Shown piece by piece: positions 1 through 13,100 of a stretch of DNA of 64,000 bases. This DNA is from Sisyra terminalis. Its lineage: Eukaryota > Arthropoda > Insecta > Neuroptera > Sisyridae. Location of the stretch: positions 372,001 through 436,000 of the forward strand of contig OY292275.1 of the NCBI GenBank assembly GCA_958496175.1. The letters are read 5' to 3'. The notes under the pieces are model-generated. The model made no database searches. It was not told the origin of the DNA and saw only the letters and a list, made by a program, of their open reading frames with translations. Position numbers and translations under genes: made by a program. Numbering within the stretch: the stretch's first letter is position 1; each line of letters begins with the position of its first letter.

Positions 1-1506
1 GCCGTCGTATCTTCGACACATAAATCGAATCGAACATGGGACCACTGCTCGTAAATATCGCCTCGTTTTTAATACCAGGAAAAGACAAATTGTTACATTG
101 CATCGCAGCATCCCATAAACAAATATTTTGATCGCATTTTTATTGAAAAAATCAAACGATAAATCGTTGCAGCTACTGGAAAATTTGTTGCAACAAAATG
201 CGTTTTTTTCTTCTTCTTCGGCGAATCCCTTATTTGCATGTTGCATTATTTCCTCATCATACATTAACATTGATCCGAGAGTTGTAAGAATGAAAGGCCA
301 CACAGCGATATTGGCGTCGGATAAATGGTTGAGGTTTTATTATCCCGATCGCATGATCTACAGAAGAGTGCAGAAGACTGATTACACCGCCTCAGCTGCT
401 CACCAAAACACAGCAGACTCCATTCATACCAGCAGTTCAGCCCTTTTATTTTAACATTCTCATGTCCATTGAATAAAATCTGATATCACTCGGCTTTTTT
501 TTTCTTACTTTTCAAATCGCCAATGAATTATGGCCCAACGTGTATCGGGATAAAAATAGAACTTGTCCGGCCCGGCACACCGAGCTAACTGTGCTTTTCG
601 GTTATTATTAACTCAATGCAAATTTTCTGTCGGACATTTGGTCATTTGGTTTGTCGGCCGGAGTGGTTTTAGTTGGTGAATAATAAGATACCAACTAGTT
701 GGTTGATTGGTATTAGTAGAGGTCACGGGCGTCGGAAGAACAACGGACGATGGAATAAAACGTGCGGTATGGATCTGCACCGCCCTCACCTCCCTATGTA
801 GATAGGTACATGGTGATCCCCAAAGATTTCCCCAAGAGTTCCCCGGACGCCACATTGAATCGTAAATGGGCGTCGTTCAATTAACAGTGTAGCAGTCGGC
901 GGCAGTGTTTTGCCGACACACCTGGGCCACAAACCATGCCAACATCATTTTCTTCAACACTCAACCTTGTCGTTGTCTTTATCTTGTCCAACATAAAAAA
1001 AAAAATGACTAAAATTTCCCTTACTCTCTTCTAAAACTATCAGTACAAATCCAGTTACCCGATTGTAAAATTGGAATAAAATTTGCTAAACAAAATTCAA
1101 AATATCACTCAGGAAATCATTGATTTTCCGGCTCACATTCCTTTTAGGTTGATCAACGTTGCATTTTGTACTTGATTTTCAGTTTAATTCGCAAATAAAT
1201 CACTCCTCAATGAAAAATTAGTCACAAAAGAGACAATTACACCAAATTAAAAGTGAATTAACAAAAAAATCGCGAAAATAATAAAAAGATTCAACCGATC
1301 TAAACTTGAGGACTTGAGCCGATTTTTCAATGTAGAACAACAATGAAATATCAGGCAATTAGCATAGAACACTTTAAGTAATTAATTCGTAAGTTTGATA
1401 GTTTGGCTCCAACTCAAAATTAGTTTGAAAAGTTAATTTTTACTCTTTCGTTTGTTATAATATTGATAACAGTGTTGCTTAATCTTTTAAGTATGCCGCA
1501 TCTCTT
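1..1506. other. left edge, no supported gene
   Basis: The first kilobase is noticeably less AT-rich than the DNA that follows, so it could hold a 5' untranslated exon or promoter of a gene such as the VWC gene further right. I found no frame with convincing splice sites or family resemblance. A frame opening at 936 begins with a hydrophobic stretch (STLNLVVVFIL) but stops at 1032 with no usable phase-1 donor. Confidence 0.4.
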
Positions 1507-1635
1507 CAAGGTTTATAAATTACACAGGTTGCCACATTAGAAAAAAAAAATGACGTCACACGAAGAATTTTGAAATTTGAATCAGTCTGAAGATATGAAC
1601 GAATTTCTGGCCACCTGTGCATTTTATAAACCTTG
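1507..1635 (+). mobile_element. MITE family A, copy 1 (Mutator-like)
   Basis: Short non-coding element with terminal inverted repeats CAAGGTTTATAAATTACACAGG and its near complement ending in AAACCTTG. It contains a conserved core with TGACGTCA and GAATCAGTCTGAAGATAT. It is flanked by GCATCTCTT (1498-1506) and GCATCTCTA (1636-1644), an 8/9 match to a 9-bp target duplication, the length typical of Mutator-type transposition. No coding capacity. Confidence 0.75.
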
Positions 1636-2148
1636 GCATCTCTAAGCTTAGAAAAATATTTTTTTGTACAATTTATTAATTAAAACTTCATTTAATAAGT
1701 CCTTTTAAAAGTCCTTTCCTCGCAACCCGGAAGAATACTGTCCCGCATCTCCAAAGGTACGAGTACCCCAAATTAAGAAACACTTTTACATAGTACTAAT
1801 TGGTAACCATGAAAAATTGGACATTGAATTTTTGAGAACAATTTTGGGGAGAAAAACGGTATATGTACTTATGTAGATGCATGAGAAATTATACTTCTTT
1901 GGTATAGTTAAAAAAATATTTTCAATCCACTACCGTAGCCTCTTTCGATAGTGCCTGAATTGCACATCAGTTTTAAGTGGTTTTTGATAACTAAAATATC
2001 GTAAAATTTTAAACACAAATTGCTTTTAATATCACAATACATTAGCAATTGAATGAAATCGAAATGACAATTGAAACTAATGACATGATAGTTCAAATTT
2101 GAGTCAACAATTAGGTACAAATAGATATGTTTGCTTATCATGTATTGT

Positions 2149-2290
2149 AGACTGGGCCAAAAAAATCGACTATTTTTTTTTTTTTGAAAAGAATATCGAA
2201 AATATTGTTCAAGGTGACAAAAAAAAATATCGCGAAGGTTTGAGCCCTCAATATTAAAATTAAGAAGTCTATCATCTGTAATTTCGATTT
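2149..2290 (+). repeat. solo end related to foldback family B
   Basis: Begins AGACTGGGCCAAAAAAAT, followed by ATCGAAAATATTGTT, GTGACAAAAAAAAATATC and GAGCCCTCAATATTAAAATTAAGA. The order of blocks matches one end of the 1-kb palindromes at 5662 and 15595, but with a diverged subterminal sequence (GGGCC instead of GATTC). A closer relative sits at 26158 inside the Ciao1 intron. Confidence 0.55.
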
Positions 2291-2520
2291 TTTATTTGTG
2301 CTTTCATTTTTGCGTCAATGCTATCAAAATATCAAGGTAAAAAGAATTATCTGCCCAAATATTTATAGAAAATTAAATTCTCTACAAAAAAGGTCTCTTT
2401 GAAAATTTTTGCCAGACACGCCGTTTTCGAATAATCAAACTTCAGACATTGATATAATTTTTAGATTTATCTTCTTTATTTTGGAATTTTGTAACTAACG
2501 AACAAATAAATATATAGAAG

Positions 2521-2750
2521 TGAACACTATAGATTCTTGAAGGGAATTCAATGCTCTACAAAAAAGGTCTCTAAACGTTTCTACATAAAATTACTCTACA
2601 AGAAAATTGGTTCAACAACGAAAAAAACAATAATTTAATTTTTTCTGCAACTTTAATTGTGAATAACTTTTGTAAAAGTGATTTTATGTAAAAACATTAA
2701 GAGACCTTTTTTGTAGAGCATTAAATTCCCTTCAAGAATCTATATTGTTC
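2521..2750. repeat. foldback F (230-bp palindrome)
   Basis: The left arm, starting GAACACTATAGATTCTTGAAGG, is the reverse complement of the right arm, ending CAAGAATCTATATTGTTC, with a few mismatches and an internal spacer near 2640. Each arm carries CTCTACAAAAAAGGTCTCT or its complement, the motif shared with foldbacks B and E. It would form a long hairpin if transcribed; no coding content. Confidence 0.65.
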
Positions 2751-2807
2751 ATCACGTGGAAGTGATCTATCAATTTAAATTACACAAAAATAGACCAAAA
2801 AGGAAAC

Positions 2808-2942
2808 CAAGGTTTATAAAATACACAGGTGGCCTCATTCGCTATTCGTACATATCTTCAGACTGATTCAAATTTCAAAATTCTTCGTATGACGTCATAT
2901 TTTTTTTTCTAATGGGACAACCTGTGTAATTTATAAACCTTG
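2808..2942 (-). mobile_element. MITE family A, copy 2 (inverted)
   Basis: Same element as at 1507 in the opposite orientation. Termini are CAAGGTTTATAAAATACACAGG and CCTGTGTAATTTATAAACCTTG. Flanks AAAGGAAAC (2799-2807) and GAAGGATAC (2943-2951) match at 7 of 9 positions, again suggesting a decayed 9-bp target duplication. Confidence 0.7.
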
Positions 2943-2951
2943 GAAGGATAC

Positions 2952-5025
2952 TACCTATGACTATTCCGGTGCTACGATTTAACAACGGATTCTTATAGAT
3001 CTCGACGAAATAAAACGAAAATGAAGAATACAATTTTGCGATATTTTGCATTGTTTACGAAATATAGATACTTAAAAAATTGATTTTTTATTTCTATTAT
3101 ATTTGGACGAACTTCTCAGGATTTGCATGAAAAAAAAAGTAAATGCTTAAAAACAGAGGGTCCAGAGATGAAGTGCAAGCAATAATTTCTTAATAGAATA
3201 TTATTACAATTGTTAAGCTTTCAACAATTTAAAGAAACCGAATTTTCCATTAAAAAGTTTGAAAAATTGAAAAAGAAAAGCACTTTCAATCAATCATATA
3301 TGTCGAGAGAAATTTTAAATTTGTACCCGTGAAATTTAATGTACCACGTTGAGTGAATCGGGGGGTAGGGGGTGGACGGAATATTATCAGCAAATACCGA
3401 TGGAAAATTTTTCGAGGAACCCCCATCGATCTAAGTATGTCATTATATATCTCTGATACACATATTATAAATATTAAAAACTCCATATCAAAGAGAAATT
3501 TTCCCTCCTAACGGGAAAAATTGAATAAATTTTCACACTTTTCATCATTAAACTACCATTAGCCATATCTCGTTTCGTAAAAAAAATATCAAACAATCAC
3601 CATCAACCTGGCAAAATTGAATAATTCAAATATTTGGGACACGTGTAGAGATTTTCATCAACAGCATAGCATCAAATGATTATTATTTTTTTTTTGAATA
3701 ACGGATATTCTACAAAAACTATCAAGAAATTTATTGCAAATCAATAAATTAATGGTTTTTTATAGATTGGCACCAACAAACCATATTTTTTTTTATTAAT
3801 TAGCCAAATCAATTTTTCGCACAGATTTAATTAAGATTAGCGAAAAATGTCAATTTCGCTAAAATATTTGCCAAGCGTAACCGTAAGGTTAAGCCATATG
3901 TAAGCAAAAAAAAAAAAAAAAAAACGTAAGTAACTGTATAAGAACTGGCGACGCGATTGAATGATAATTTCATGAAGGAATTAGTGAGAAAAAAATAAGA
4001 ACTCTAATAATTTGGTATTCGTTAAAAATCTCCAAAAAATATTACTCATATTTAATATACGTTTGGTACAGAGGCTGGGAAGGAATAGAGGTAACTCGTT
4101 TTTTTCTACATTAGATACTCTCTCTAAACGGTATAGTTTTGTGTGAGTATTGGTGTGGTACGATGGTTCATCTTTTGCGCTGCTAATATATAGCTAATAG
4201 GGCGCGTGTGAAATGGAGGAAAAAAAAAAACTACTCCCAGCTGAATTTTAGCAAAGTTCACTGAACTATCTTCGTCTTGTCTAATTTGTTCTTTAATCTC
4301 ATTCACGATATGATATGAGACGGTGTCTTTTGATCGAATCGCGATAATAATTAAGTAGGCATTATTAATAGACATTATTAATATGATTGGTTTATTATGT
4401 TAAACTGCGACGCGGTCGGTCGGCTGGCTCTTCAAATTCGATATGTGAAGAGAGATTATTTTATCAAAGTCCTCAACTGGCCCAATCTTTACAATCAACA
4501 CTAGATCTCCATCTAAACGATATCATTAATAATAAATAGCAATAATGAATGAAAGAAATTTGTACTTTGGATTAGGCTTTTTTACAGGTAAATCTGGCAA
4601 ATGAGATTGGAAAAACTTAGTGTAATTTAAACTATATCGATAGATATATCTTAAAACTATCAACATATGATACTTTTTCTATTATTTTCTTTAGTAAAAC
4701 GAAGAAATAAATTACAAAAATAATAAAACTAAAGCACTCATTTGAAAAATTTGCATTTGTCTTCTCACCTACAAACACCAATGCAAACATTACTACACAG
4801 ATGATTCAAAATTCAATGTATTTTAAATGCAAAATCGATAAAGAAGTTTTGTTCTTTATTTTCAATAATTTTCTAAGACCTGAGCAATACATTTTTCTGA
4901 GTTTTCCGGAAAAAAGAACAAAAAAACTTTCTTTAAATCGATGAATGTTTTCTTGTATTGTTGCAAGTCGAAAAATGTACCAAAAGAGGATATTAAAATA
5001 AAATGATCTACCATGTATGTCTATT
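2952..5025. other. intergenic, AT-rich, mostly featureless
   Basis: About 2 kb without a supported gene. A stretch near 2965-3065 (GGTGCTACGATTTAACAACGG, then AAATGAAGAATACAATTTTGC) resembles one arm of the foldback at 9026. The remainder is AT-rich with A/T homopolymers (for example 3906-3924). I see no further structure. Confidence 0.4.
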
Positions 5026-5370
5026 AGACTGATTCAAAAAAAATGATAAATTTTTTTTCTTCATTATCTCGAAAATATTATTGGGAATGACAAAAAAAAT
5101 CCTGTGAAAGTTCAAGCTCTTAATCTATTATTATAAAGAGGAAATATTTGATTGTTTGTTTGCTTTGAATAGGCTCCGAAACTACTTAACCGATTTGAAA
5201 AATTCTTTCACTGTTGGGAAGCTACACTATTTACGGTGAACATAGGCTATATTAAATTTTCAAAAAAAATAGAGATCCATACTAAAACTCCAATAGTGTG
5301 TGAAAAAATTATTAAAAAACTTCCTTACATCGCGTGCGCTAGTATTAATATATAGAGGTGTCATAAAACT
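5026..5370 (+). repeat. solo arm of foldback B followed by a dispersed repeat
   Basis: 5026-5140 reads AGACTGATTC, TCGAAAATATTATTGGGAATGAC and CTGTGAAAGTTCAAGCTCTTAA, the outer end of family B. From about 5165 comes GGCTCCGAAACTACTTAACCGATTTG followed by TTCTTTCACTGTTGGGAAGCTAC, which looks like an old dispersed transposon fragment. Class not determined. Confidence 0.45.
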
Positions 5371-5661
5371 TGAAATATTATATAGTTGACATATTCATTT
5401 TGATATAATATATATGGAGTAGTTTTTATACCAAAAAAAATATTTGGGAATATCTCAAAGTTTTAGTCAAATTTTCTTTTAGTTTTCCCCAATTTTCCAG
5501 TCATTTCAATCGTGAATTATTTTCTTTAGGCTTTTTAAAATCTATAATTGTTATTACTAGAATGTTTTGGATTCACATTTGGCTAAAATTAATTGAAGTT
5601 TTTAAAGAATAATCGAATGGTAATTTTCGATATTTTTATTTGTTTTCAGGAAGATAGACAT

Positions 5662-6652
5662 TAAACTGATTCAAAAAAAAATGTTGATTTTTTTTCTTAA
5701 TTATATCGAAAATATTGTTGGGAATGACAAAAAAAATTCTGTGAAAGTTTAAGCTCTTAATATTAAGAGGTGCCAATCGCAAATTTCGATTTTCCATTTA
5801 AATAACATGGGAACAATATTCTCTTGCGCTTTGGAATTTTATAACTCACGTTGGTGACAATATTTCGGAATGACCAAGGTATATTCTTGTAGAAAATTGA
5901 ACGATCTACAAAAAAGGTTTCGTACAAGTTTTTGATATATTTATTTCTTAAAAAGTTATTCGCGGTCAAAGTTGAAGTAAAGAGAAATTTTAATATTTTT
6001 TTCAATTTTTGACGCAACCATCAATCTTATGAGAAAATGTTATAGAACATTTTTGTAGAGCACTTTTTTTCCTATAATTTATCTCTTGAAAAGTTTTTGA
6101 TTTTTTTCACAGGTCATACATTAAATTGAAAATTCCCTGAATTATATTTTTAACATATTTTTTTTTATTTTAATTAAATAACTTTGGACCTGTGAAAAAT
6201 ATCAAAATCTTTTATAGAGATAAGTTATAGGAATAAAAGTGCTCTACAAAAAATGCCTTGCAAATTTTTCTCATAAAATTGATGGTTGCGTCAAAAAAAA
6301 GAAAAAAATATTAAAATTTCTCTTTAGTTCAACTTGAACCTCGAATAACTTTTGAAGGAATAAATATATCAAAAACTTGTACGAGACCTTTTTTGTAGAT
6401 CGTTCAATTTTCTACAAGAATATACCTTGGTTATGTCGAAATATTGTCAAATTTGTGAGCTATAAAATTCCAAAGTGCAAGAGAATATTGATCCCATGTT
6501 ATTTAAATGGAAAATCGAAATTTGCGATGCGGCACCTCTTAATATTAATATTAAGAGCTTAAACTTTCACAGGCTTTTTCTTTGTCACTCCCAACAATAT
6601 TTTCGATATATTTAAGAAAAAAAAAATCATCATTTTTTTTGAATCAGTCTAA
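5662..6652. mobile_element. foldback family B, copy 1 (about 1 kb palindrome)
   Basis: Nearly the entire element is one inverted repeat with arms of about 480 bases. Ends are TTAAACTGATTC and GAATCAGTCTAA. Shared internal blocks are GAAAATTGAACGATCTAC, AAAAAGGTTTCGTACAAG, GACGCAACCATCAA and ACCTGTGAAAAATATCAAAA, with the turn near 6150. The arms give short mirrored open frames that are not genes. Superfamily unknown because no clear target duplication is visible. Confidence 0.75.
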
Positions 6653-6732
6653 TTTACAGTTTACTATTTCTTTAATATTATAATGTTTTCCCCTAAAACT
6701 CAGTGATAAATCGATAAATAATGTGGGAGACC

Positions 6733-7163
6733 ATAAGTTATAGAAAAAAAGTGCTCTACAAAAAATGTCCTATAAAATTGTCGCATAAAATTGATGGTTG
6801 CGTCAAAAAATTGAAAAAATATTAAAATTTCTCTTTAGTTCAACTTTGACCTCGAATAACTTTTGAAGGAATAAATATATCAAAAACTTATACAAGACCT
6901 TTTTTGTAGATTGTTCAATTTTCTACAAGAATATACCTTGGTCATTCCGAAATATTGTCTTTGACGTGAGCTATAAAATTCCAAAGTGCAAGAGAATATT
7001 GTTCCCATGTTATTTAAATGGAAAATTGAAATTTGTGATGCGGTACCTCTTAATATTAATATTAAGAGCTTAAACTTTCACAGGATTTTTTCTTTGTCAT
7101 TCCCAACAATATTTTCAATATAATTAAGAAAAAACAATTCATTATTTTTTTTGATTCAGTCTA
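6733..7163 (+). mobile_element. foldback family B, copy 2 (right half only)
   Basis: Starts inside the palindrome (ATAAGTTATAGAAAAAAAGTGC) and runs to the terminal GATTCAGTCTAA. It lacks the left arm, so it is not itself palindromic. It continues into the same outer flank that follows copy 3 at 16598. Confidence 0.7.
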
Positions 7164-7620
7164 ATGTCTATCTTAAAAAAATTGAGTTGAATTTCCGGAA
7201 AATTCAAAAAAAATACCGAAAGTTACCATTCGATTATTCTTTAAAAACTTCAATTAATTTTAGCCAAATGAGAATCCAAAACATTCTAGTAATAACAATT
7301 AAACATTTTAAAAAGTCTGAAGAAAATAAGTAATGATTGAATTGACTGGAAAATTCGGGAAAACTAGAAAAAAATTTGAATAAAACTTTGAGTAATTCCC
7401 AAAAAAATTTTTTTTTTTTTTGGTATAAAAACTACTCCATAGATCATATCATAAAGAATATGTCAACTATATAATATTTCGAGTTTTATGCCAAATAAAT
7501 TAAAGAAAATGATTTCTTCTGGTCGCAATCCTAAATTAAAAAATTTCATCGAAATTACCGATTTTGATTTGGGCTTACTTCAATGCATATAAAAATGCGT
7601 TATACAAAATATTCAACGTT

Positions 7621-9000
7621 AATTTACGTAATTAGTGCCAACTTAAGTATTGCTTGCTTTCAATTAGAATATCCCCTAAATCCTATGCGGTAATATTCCT
7701 ATTTAAGAAACCACGTGTTGTTTACATTTTTACAAAATTAGGTTAGTATTATACAAGGTTTATAAATTACACAGGTTGCCCCATTAAAAAAAAATGACGT
7801 CATACGAAGAATTTTGAAATTTGAATCAGTCTGAAGATATATACAAATTTCTTCTGGATACGTCACATAGCGCATGAGGCCACCTGTGTATTTTATAAAC
7901 CTTGAGTATTATAAACGTGATACTGACATTTGGTGATATATATCAATATATACAATTAAATAGGTTATGATAATTTATCGAAGCAATTTTTATTCCAATG
8001 GAAAATATGATTGGAAAAAGAAAATTCAAGCAAATTATTGGAACATGAAAAAAATGTAAAACATAGTTATATATCCAATATGAACATTATAAATTTTGGC
8101 TTAAATCCTATGCGGTAATATTCCTACTTAATAAACCACCTGTTTACATTTCTACAAAATTAGGTTAGTATTGTATGGTATTGTAAACGTTATACTGACA
8201 TTTGGTTATTTATATAAAATTAAATAGGTTAATATAATATATCTAAGCAATTTTCATTTAAATGGAAAATATAATTGGGAAAAGAAGATTCAAAACAAAT
8301 TATTGGGGTTTGAAAAAAAATGTAAAACATAGTTATATGTCCAAAATAAACATTATAAATTTTGTTTTTTTTTTTGCCAGAATTTTCTAATGCTTTCTTC
8401 TGTATTACGAAATAATTTTGATCCAAATTTGTTTATAAGTAACTACTTGAAATTTCCAACAAAGTAACTAACAATAACATTAAAAGAAATATTAAATTAA
8501 AAAATTCAATTCCAAGAAATTTGTTTTTTAATCTACGTAGTTAGTGCCAACTTAAGAATTGCTGCTTTCGATTAGATTATCGCTTAAATCCTATGCGGTA
8601 ATATTCCTACTTAATAAACTACGTGCTGTTTAGGTTTTTACAAAATTAGGTTAGTATTATAAACGTTATACTGACATTTGGTGATATATATAAAATTAAA
8701 TAGGTTATGATAATTAATCAAAGCAATTTTCATTTCAATAGAAAATATAATTGGGAGAAGAAGATTCAAAACAAATTATTGGTATTTGAAAAAAAATGTA
8801 AAACATAGTTATATGTCCAATATAAACATTATAAATCTTGTTTTTTTTTTGCCAGAATTTCCTGATGCTTTTTTTCGTACTACAAATTAATTTTGATCCA
8901 AATTGGTTTATAAATATTTGAAATTTCCCACCAAGCGATTAACAAAAACGTTACAAGGAATATTAAGTAAAAAAATCCAATTCCAAGGAAAATTTTGCCA
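7621..9000 (+). repeat. three direct repeats of about 430-480 bases
   Basis: Units at about 7621-8095, 8099-8525 and 8526-9000 share AAATCCTATGCGGTAATATTCC, ACAAAATTAGGTTAGTATT, ATACTGACATTTGG and AAAATGTAAAACATAGTTATAT. The first unit carries MITE A copy 3; the third preserves the corresponding empty site near 8653. A fourth, partial unit lies at 17040-17186. Confidence 0.7.
7754..7904 (+). mobile_element. MITE family A, copy 3
   Basis: Termini are CAAGGTTTATAAATTACACAGG and CCTGTGTATTTTATAAACCTTG. It is flanked on both sides by AGTATTATA (7745-7753 and 7905-7913). The neighbouring repeat unit at about 8653 has a single AGTATTATA with no element, so the empty site is preserved. This supports a 9-bp target duplication. 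Confidence 0.85.
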
Positions 9001-9025
9001 ATCTTCAGGACTCTAACTGGGCTTA

Positions 9026-9374
9026 TTCCTAATATCTTCGGTGCCACGATTTAAGCACGGATTATGGTAGAAGGAGCCTAAATAAATCGAAAATTAAGAA
9101 CACCAAAATGCGAGTTTTCGTTTGGTGTTAATAACACTTTAATGAGCGCTTTTTATAAACTATAAATTACGCAAAGTTTCATCGATTGGCCAAACGCAAA
9201 ATTATTTATTTCCCATAGGAAATAAGGGAAATAACATTGTAATGTTTCTACTAAAAACCGATTTTCTATGAAAACGAAGCGAAAACTCGCAAATTGGTAT
9301 TCTTAATTTTCGATTTGTTTTTACTTCTTCTATCATAATCCGTTCTTAAATCGGGGCGCCAGAGATATTAGGAA
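9026..9374. mobile_element. foldback family D (350 bp)
   Basis: Arms of roughly 96 bases: TTCCTAATATCTTCGGTGCC at the left, its complement GGCGCCAGAGATATTAGGAA at the right. Both arms carry CGATTTAAG-ACGGATTATG and AAATCGAAAATTAAGAA. The centre holds an unrelated spacer. Single arms related to it occur near 2965-3065 and 21430-21550. Confidence 0.65.
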
Positions 9375-10146
9375 CTCCCTTCTGACTGTATAAGTTTAAA
9401 TAATGTTTTATATTTAAATCACTTAATAATTGCTATGTTTTTTTTAGATAAATGGAATATCATAACATCCAAATATGATATTTTGGAAGCAATTTTGAAA
9501 AACTTGAAAAAGTATTCCATGTAAATAGCGATTTGCAAACACTAAAAGATTTTATGATGCCATTGAATTTTGAATCATTCTATATGCATCTCCCCATATT
9601 ACAATCCAAGTCACTGAAACTCGACTACAAAATATTCAAATTACCAGCTACACCACGAACAATATCATGAACTTGTTGAAAAAAAATCATAAAATATTCA
9701 AATCACACGTTTCATTGACGCGATCGATTACTACCGACAAAACATTACCGGAGAGACATAGTGCCCTTTTGTAACGGTGGTACAAATTCAATGTTTTACT
9801 TACAAAAGAGAAAAAAAAAACGCACATGTCTAGAACGATGTCATTAGTTCAATATGTAAAGCGAAAATTTCAATATATTTAGCTTATTATTATTAAAAAT
9901 ATGCATAAGAAGTCGTTAGTGACTAAGTTGAACTTAAAATTCTATCAAAAAGCTTTGACTATTTAAGAAGAATTATAATATTGTAATATTGCAATATTGC
10001 AATGAATTAAACGTTCGATTTGGAGGATTACTACTTTCGAAATGGAACGATTATTTGTTTGATTTCACCCCGCTTACGTTTCGTAAGACATTCCCGTCTT
10101 AGTATTGCAATTGATTTGTTTTTTTTTTTGTTTGGTTTTGTTTCAG
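9375..10146. other. intron or upstream sequence, no feature seen
   Basis: AT-rich sequence leading into the first visible VWC exon. It ends in the tract TTTGTTTTTTTTTTTGTTTGGTTTTGTTTCAG, a strong splice acceptor. No coding exon recognised here. Confidence 0.4.
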
Positions 10147-13100
10147 TATGCGTTTATAAAAGTGGCGTGTATTTAGAAGGTGATCAAGTGGTAACCGAAG
10201 AACCTTGCTTAAATTGTACATGCTCTCGAGGATCGATCGTCTGCTATTTACGTGTTTGCCAAGAAATACCAGACCCTCCCCCTCTTGGCTGTATAATATT
10301 ACATCGTTACCATACTTGTTGCGCTCAACTGATCTGCACCGGTAATTTTACATGATTCGATTTTGCACATGTTCACCCCCCCGTCCCTATAATAGAGGGG
10401 ACGCTGGGAATACGGGAAAGTGCAAGGAAATGTAAAATCGCTTTTTGTGTTAATAGGCTTGCAACACGGAGGAAATCGAATCGAAAGCCGTGCCGAGCCC
10501 GACCCGATCCAGCATCTACCCTTGCCGTTCAATCAATCAATGCTGAGCAATGGTAAGTGCCAGCACAAATACATTTACATTTCCACACCAAATCTAATTA
10601 CCCCCACGGAAATTGAAAATTATTTTCTCGATTTGTCCAAAACGATGGCTCATCCTGCCTCACTCTCGACAAGTTTGTCAACGAATATGAAAGACTAGCT
10701 GACACCCGCGACTTCGTCTGCGTAACGTAGGTCTAGATTATATTTTCTTTTCAGATTTGCTATTTGTAGTGGTATATGAAAATTATTATTTTCTTATTTC
10801 TTTTACGAAAAACATAATCATACCTGAAAACACTATTTTGTCAACTTTAAAAAGACACATTTAATAAACTGTTGCAAAGAATAAAATATTTGTATATAAT
10901 GATCAATTAATTTTCAAAAAATATTTATAAATATCTAAAAAGAGTATGGTCTATTCCGTATATACCTACGGTAGGTATACCAACAGTGAACCAAATAATC
11001 TATAAATCAATCAGCATCTATACATCAAATAAAAAATATCGCCAAGTTCAACAAAGTCGGTCTAAATTATGACTAAAAAAAGTCGAAAGTTATCAAAATA
11101 TTCCCGTCAAAATAACAGAAGTTAAGGATCTAGATTTTTGAATTATAGTAAGAATCCCATCTAACTGTTTCGATTCCCGAATGAACCTTTTTCCAACAAC
11201 TATTATACTATTGCAATGTACAACACAACCGCGAAATTGAAATTTATATAATGGCTCGAAACCCAGTTCTTCCATAACCAAGTATAAGCATTATGTATCT
11301 TTAAACTTATTATTAAATATCTGAATTTCAACTATATAATTAAACCATATTGGATAGTCTAGAGTTCACCATACACGATTTGGCGCATACCGTTTGTTCT
11401 GGAAGAGCATTTTAAATTTCTTTTATCATTCTGGCTTACGGTAAAAACGTCGGTATTTTCTTTTAGTTCGCCGAATTTCAAAGGGTACTCGCTCACTAAT
11501 GTAATTATTTCAGATTTTCAGGTTTACAATATGTGAAAGCCAAAAAATTTAAGGCTCATTTATAAACTCTTTCAGATATATTTATCAGTTTAAATTTTTA
11601 AGCAGACCCCAAGTTTTTGTTTCTAATAATAAACCAAGTTTGTTTTATACTAAGCAGTAATAACGTTTCTCCTTTAACGGACTGTGATTATGAAATTTGA
11701 AATTTCGATTGTTTATTAGACGTTATGCCGTACAAACTTAGCCACCCTTTTTTCACTCTTTTAGTGGGGGGAATTATCGAAAACCCTTTCTTATTATATA
11801 ACGGCATTCTATAAGGAAAACACTTTCCAAATTTCATCGACACAAATATAAATTTATATTAGAAAATACAATGTAAAGCGCAAAAAAAATTGTCCTTCTA
11901 TATTTTAATTAGGAGTAAAAATCAATTCGATTTCGCACATTTGGACGTTGTACATACAAAATTGTTGGAAATAGATAGAAAGTGTGGAAGGAAATTCGAA
12001 TATTTTATTTATTTTCAATAACAATAATTGATTTTCAAATTGTTCTAAATACCGAAGAAAAGTTGGTTTGGAAGATTTTATTTTTTGATTGATAATGAAA
12101 TATATGACAAAAAATTGCTCCCTTAATGTTAAATAATTGCTTCAGGTCACAATCATTGGTCCACAAAAATTAGATTTTAAAAAAAGTTTGATTGTTGAAA
12201 ACCGAACAAAAATTAAAAACTACCTCTTTGGTATTTGGTATAAGTACCTACTACCTAAACTTGCCCACTAATTAAGTGAAATGACGTTATTTAAAATGCT
12301 GTAGTTAAAATGATATAACAAAAACTTATTAAATTTAAAATTTTTATTGTTGATTAACTCTACATTTTCTCATTCAAACTTAGTCACCCCCTTTTACTCT
12401 TTTAGGGTAGGAATTTAAAAAAAAATCTTATCAGATGTTTACTTCTTAAAAGGAATACATCGAATATTAAAATTTCATCAGTCAGAGGAGATATATAAAT
12501 AAAAAAATTTTTTTTGTAAAAAAAAAATAAAAAAATAAGTTTAGTGTAAGATTTGAACCCACGTCTTTATAATTAGGAGCCTCAGAATGTTAGATACGTA
12601 AGCCATTACGCTATTAACATCAACTATGTGTTTTATATATATAAACCTTTATATTTCAAAGAGGCAATTTTTTAAAATTTAAATTGAATTTACTGTGCTT
12701 TCTGTCAGTGCAACTAAAAATATTTTTACAGATTATTTTCTAACTTTAAATTACCATTCCAATGATATATAATTCACTTATCTAAAGTAAAAATTTCTGT
12801 TTTCATCCCTAGGGAAAACCTTCCCTTATTATTTTTTTGGAATGATTACTAGCCTATAGTCTGTGGAAAATTGTGTTGTATCTTAATACCAAATTTCATT
12901 AAATTCGGTAATTCCGTTCTTTAGTTAAATCGGGACACACAAACAGACAGACAGACAAAAATTTTAAAAATGTTAAATATTTAACTTTAAATTACCTTTC
13001 CAATGATATATAATTCACCTATCTAAAGTAAAAATTTCTGTTTTCATCCCTAGGGAATATCTTCCCTTATTTTTTTTTTTTTTGGAATGATAACTAGCCT

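Larger units (their letters stand above)
5357..7490. repeat. composite inverted repeat around foldback B
   Basis: The outer flank 5357-5661 is the inverted complement of 7164-7490: TTATATAGTTGACATATTC at left and GAATATGTCAACTATATAA at right, and both carry the GGAGTAGTTTTTATACCA block or its complement. Between the arms lie a complete foldback B and an extra half copy. The structure looks like a palindromic element whose right half was partly duplicated. No coding content. Confidence 0.6.

Noticed and set aside
936..1034. ATG with hydrophobic leader as the missing first exon of the VWC gene.
   Set aside because: No GT donor in phase 1 before the stop at 1032; cannot join the exon at 10147 correctly.
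10020..10146. ATG at 10020 as the start of the VWC protein.
   Set aside because: The stretch between it and the first VWC residues contains a polypyrimidine tract and CAG acceptor at 10146, and gives no signal peptide; it is intron.
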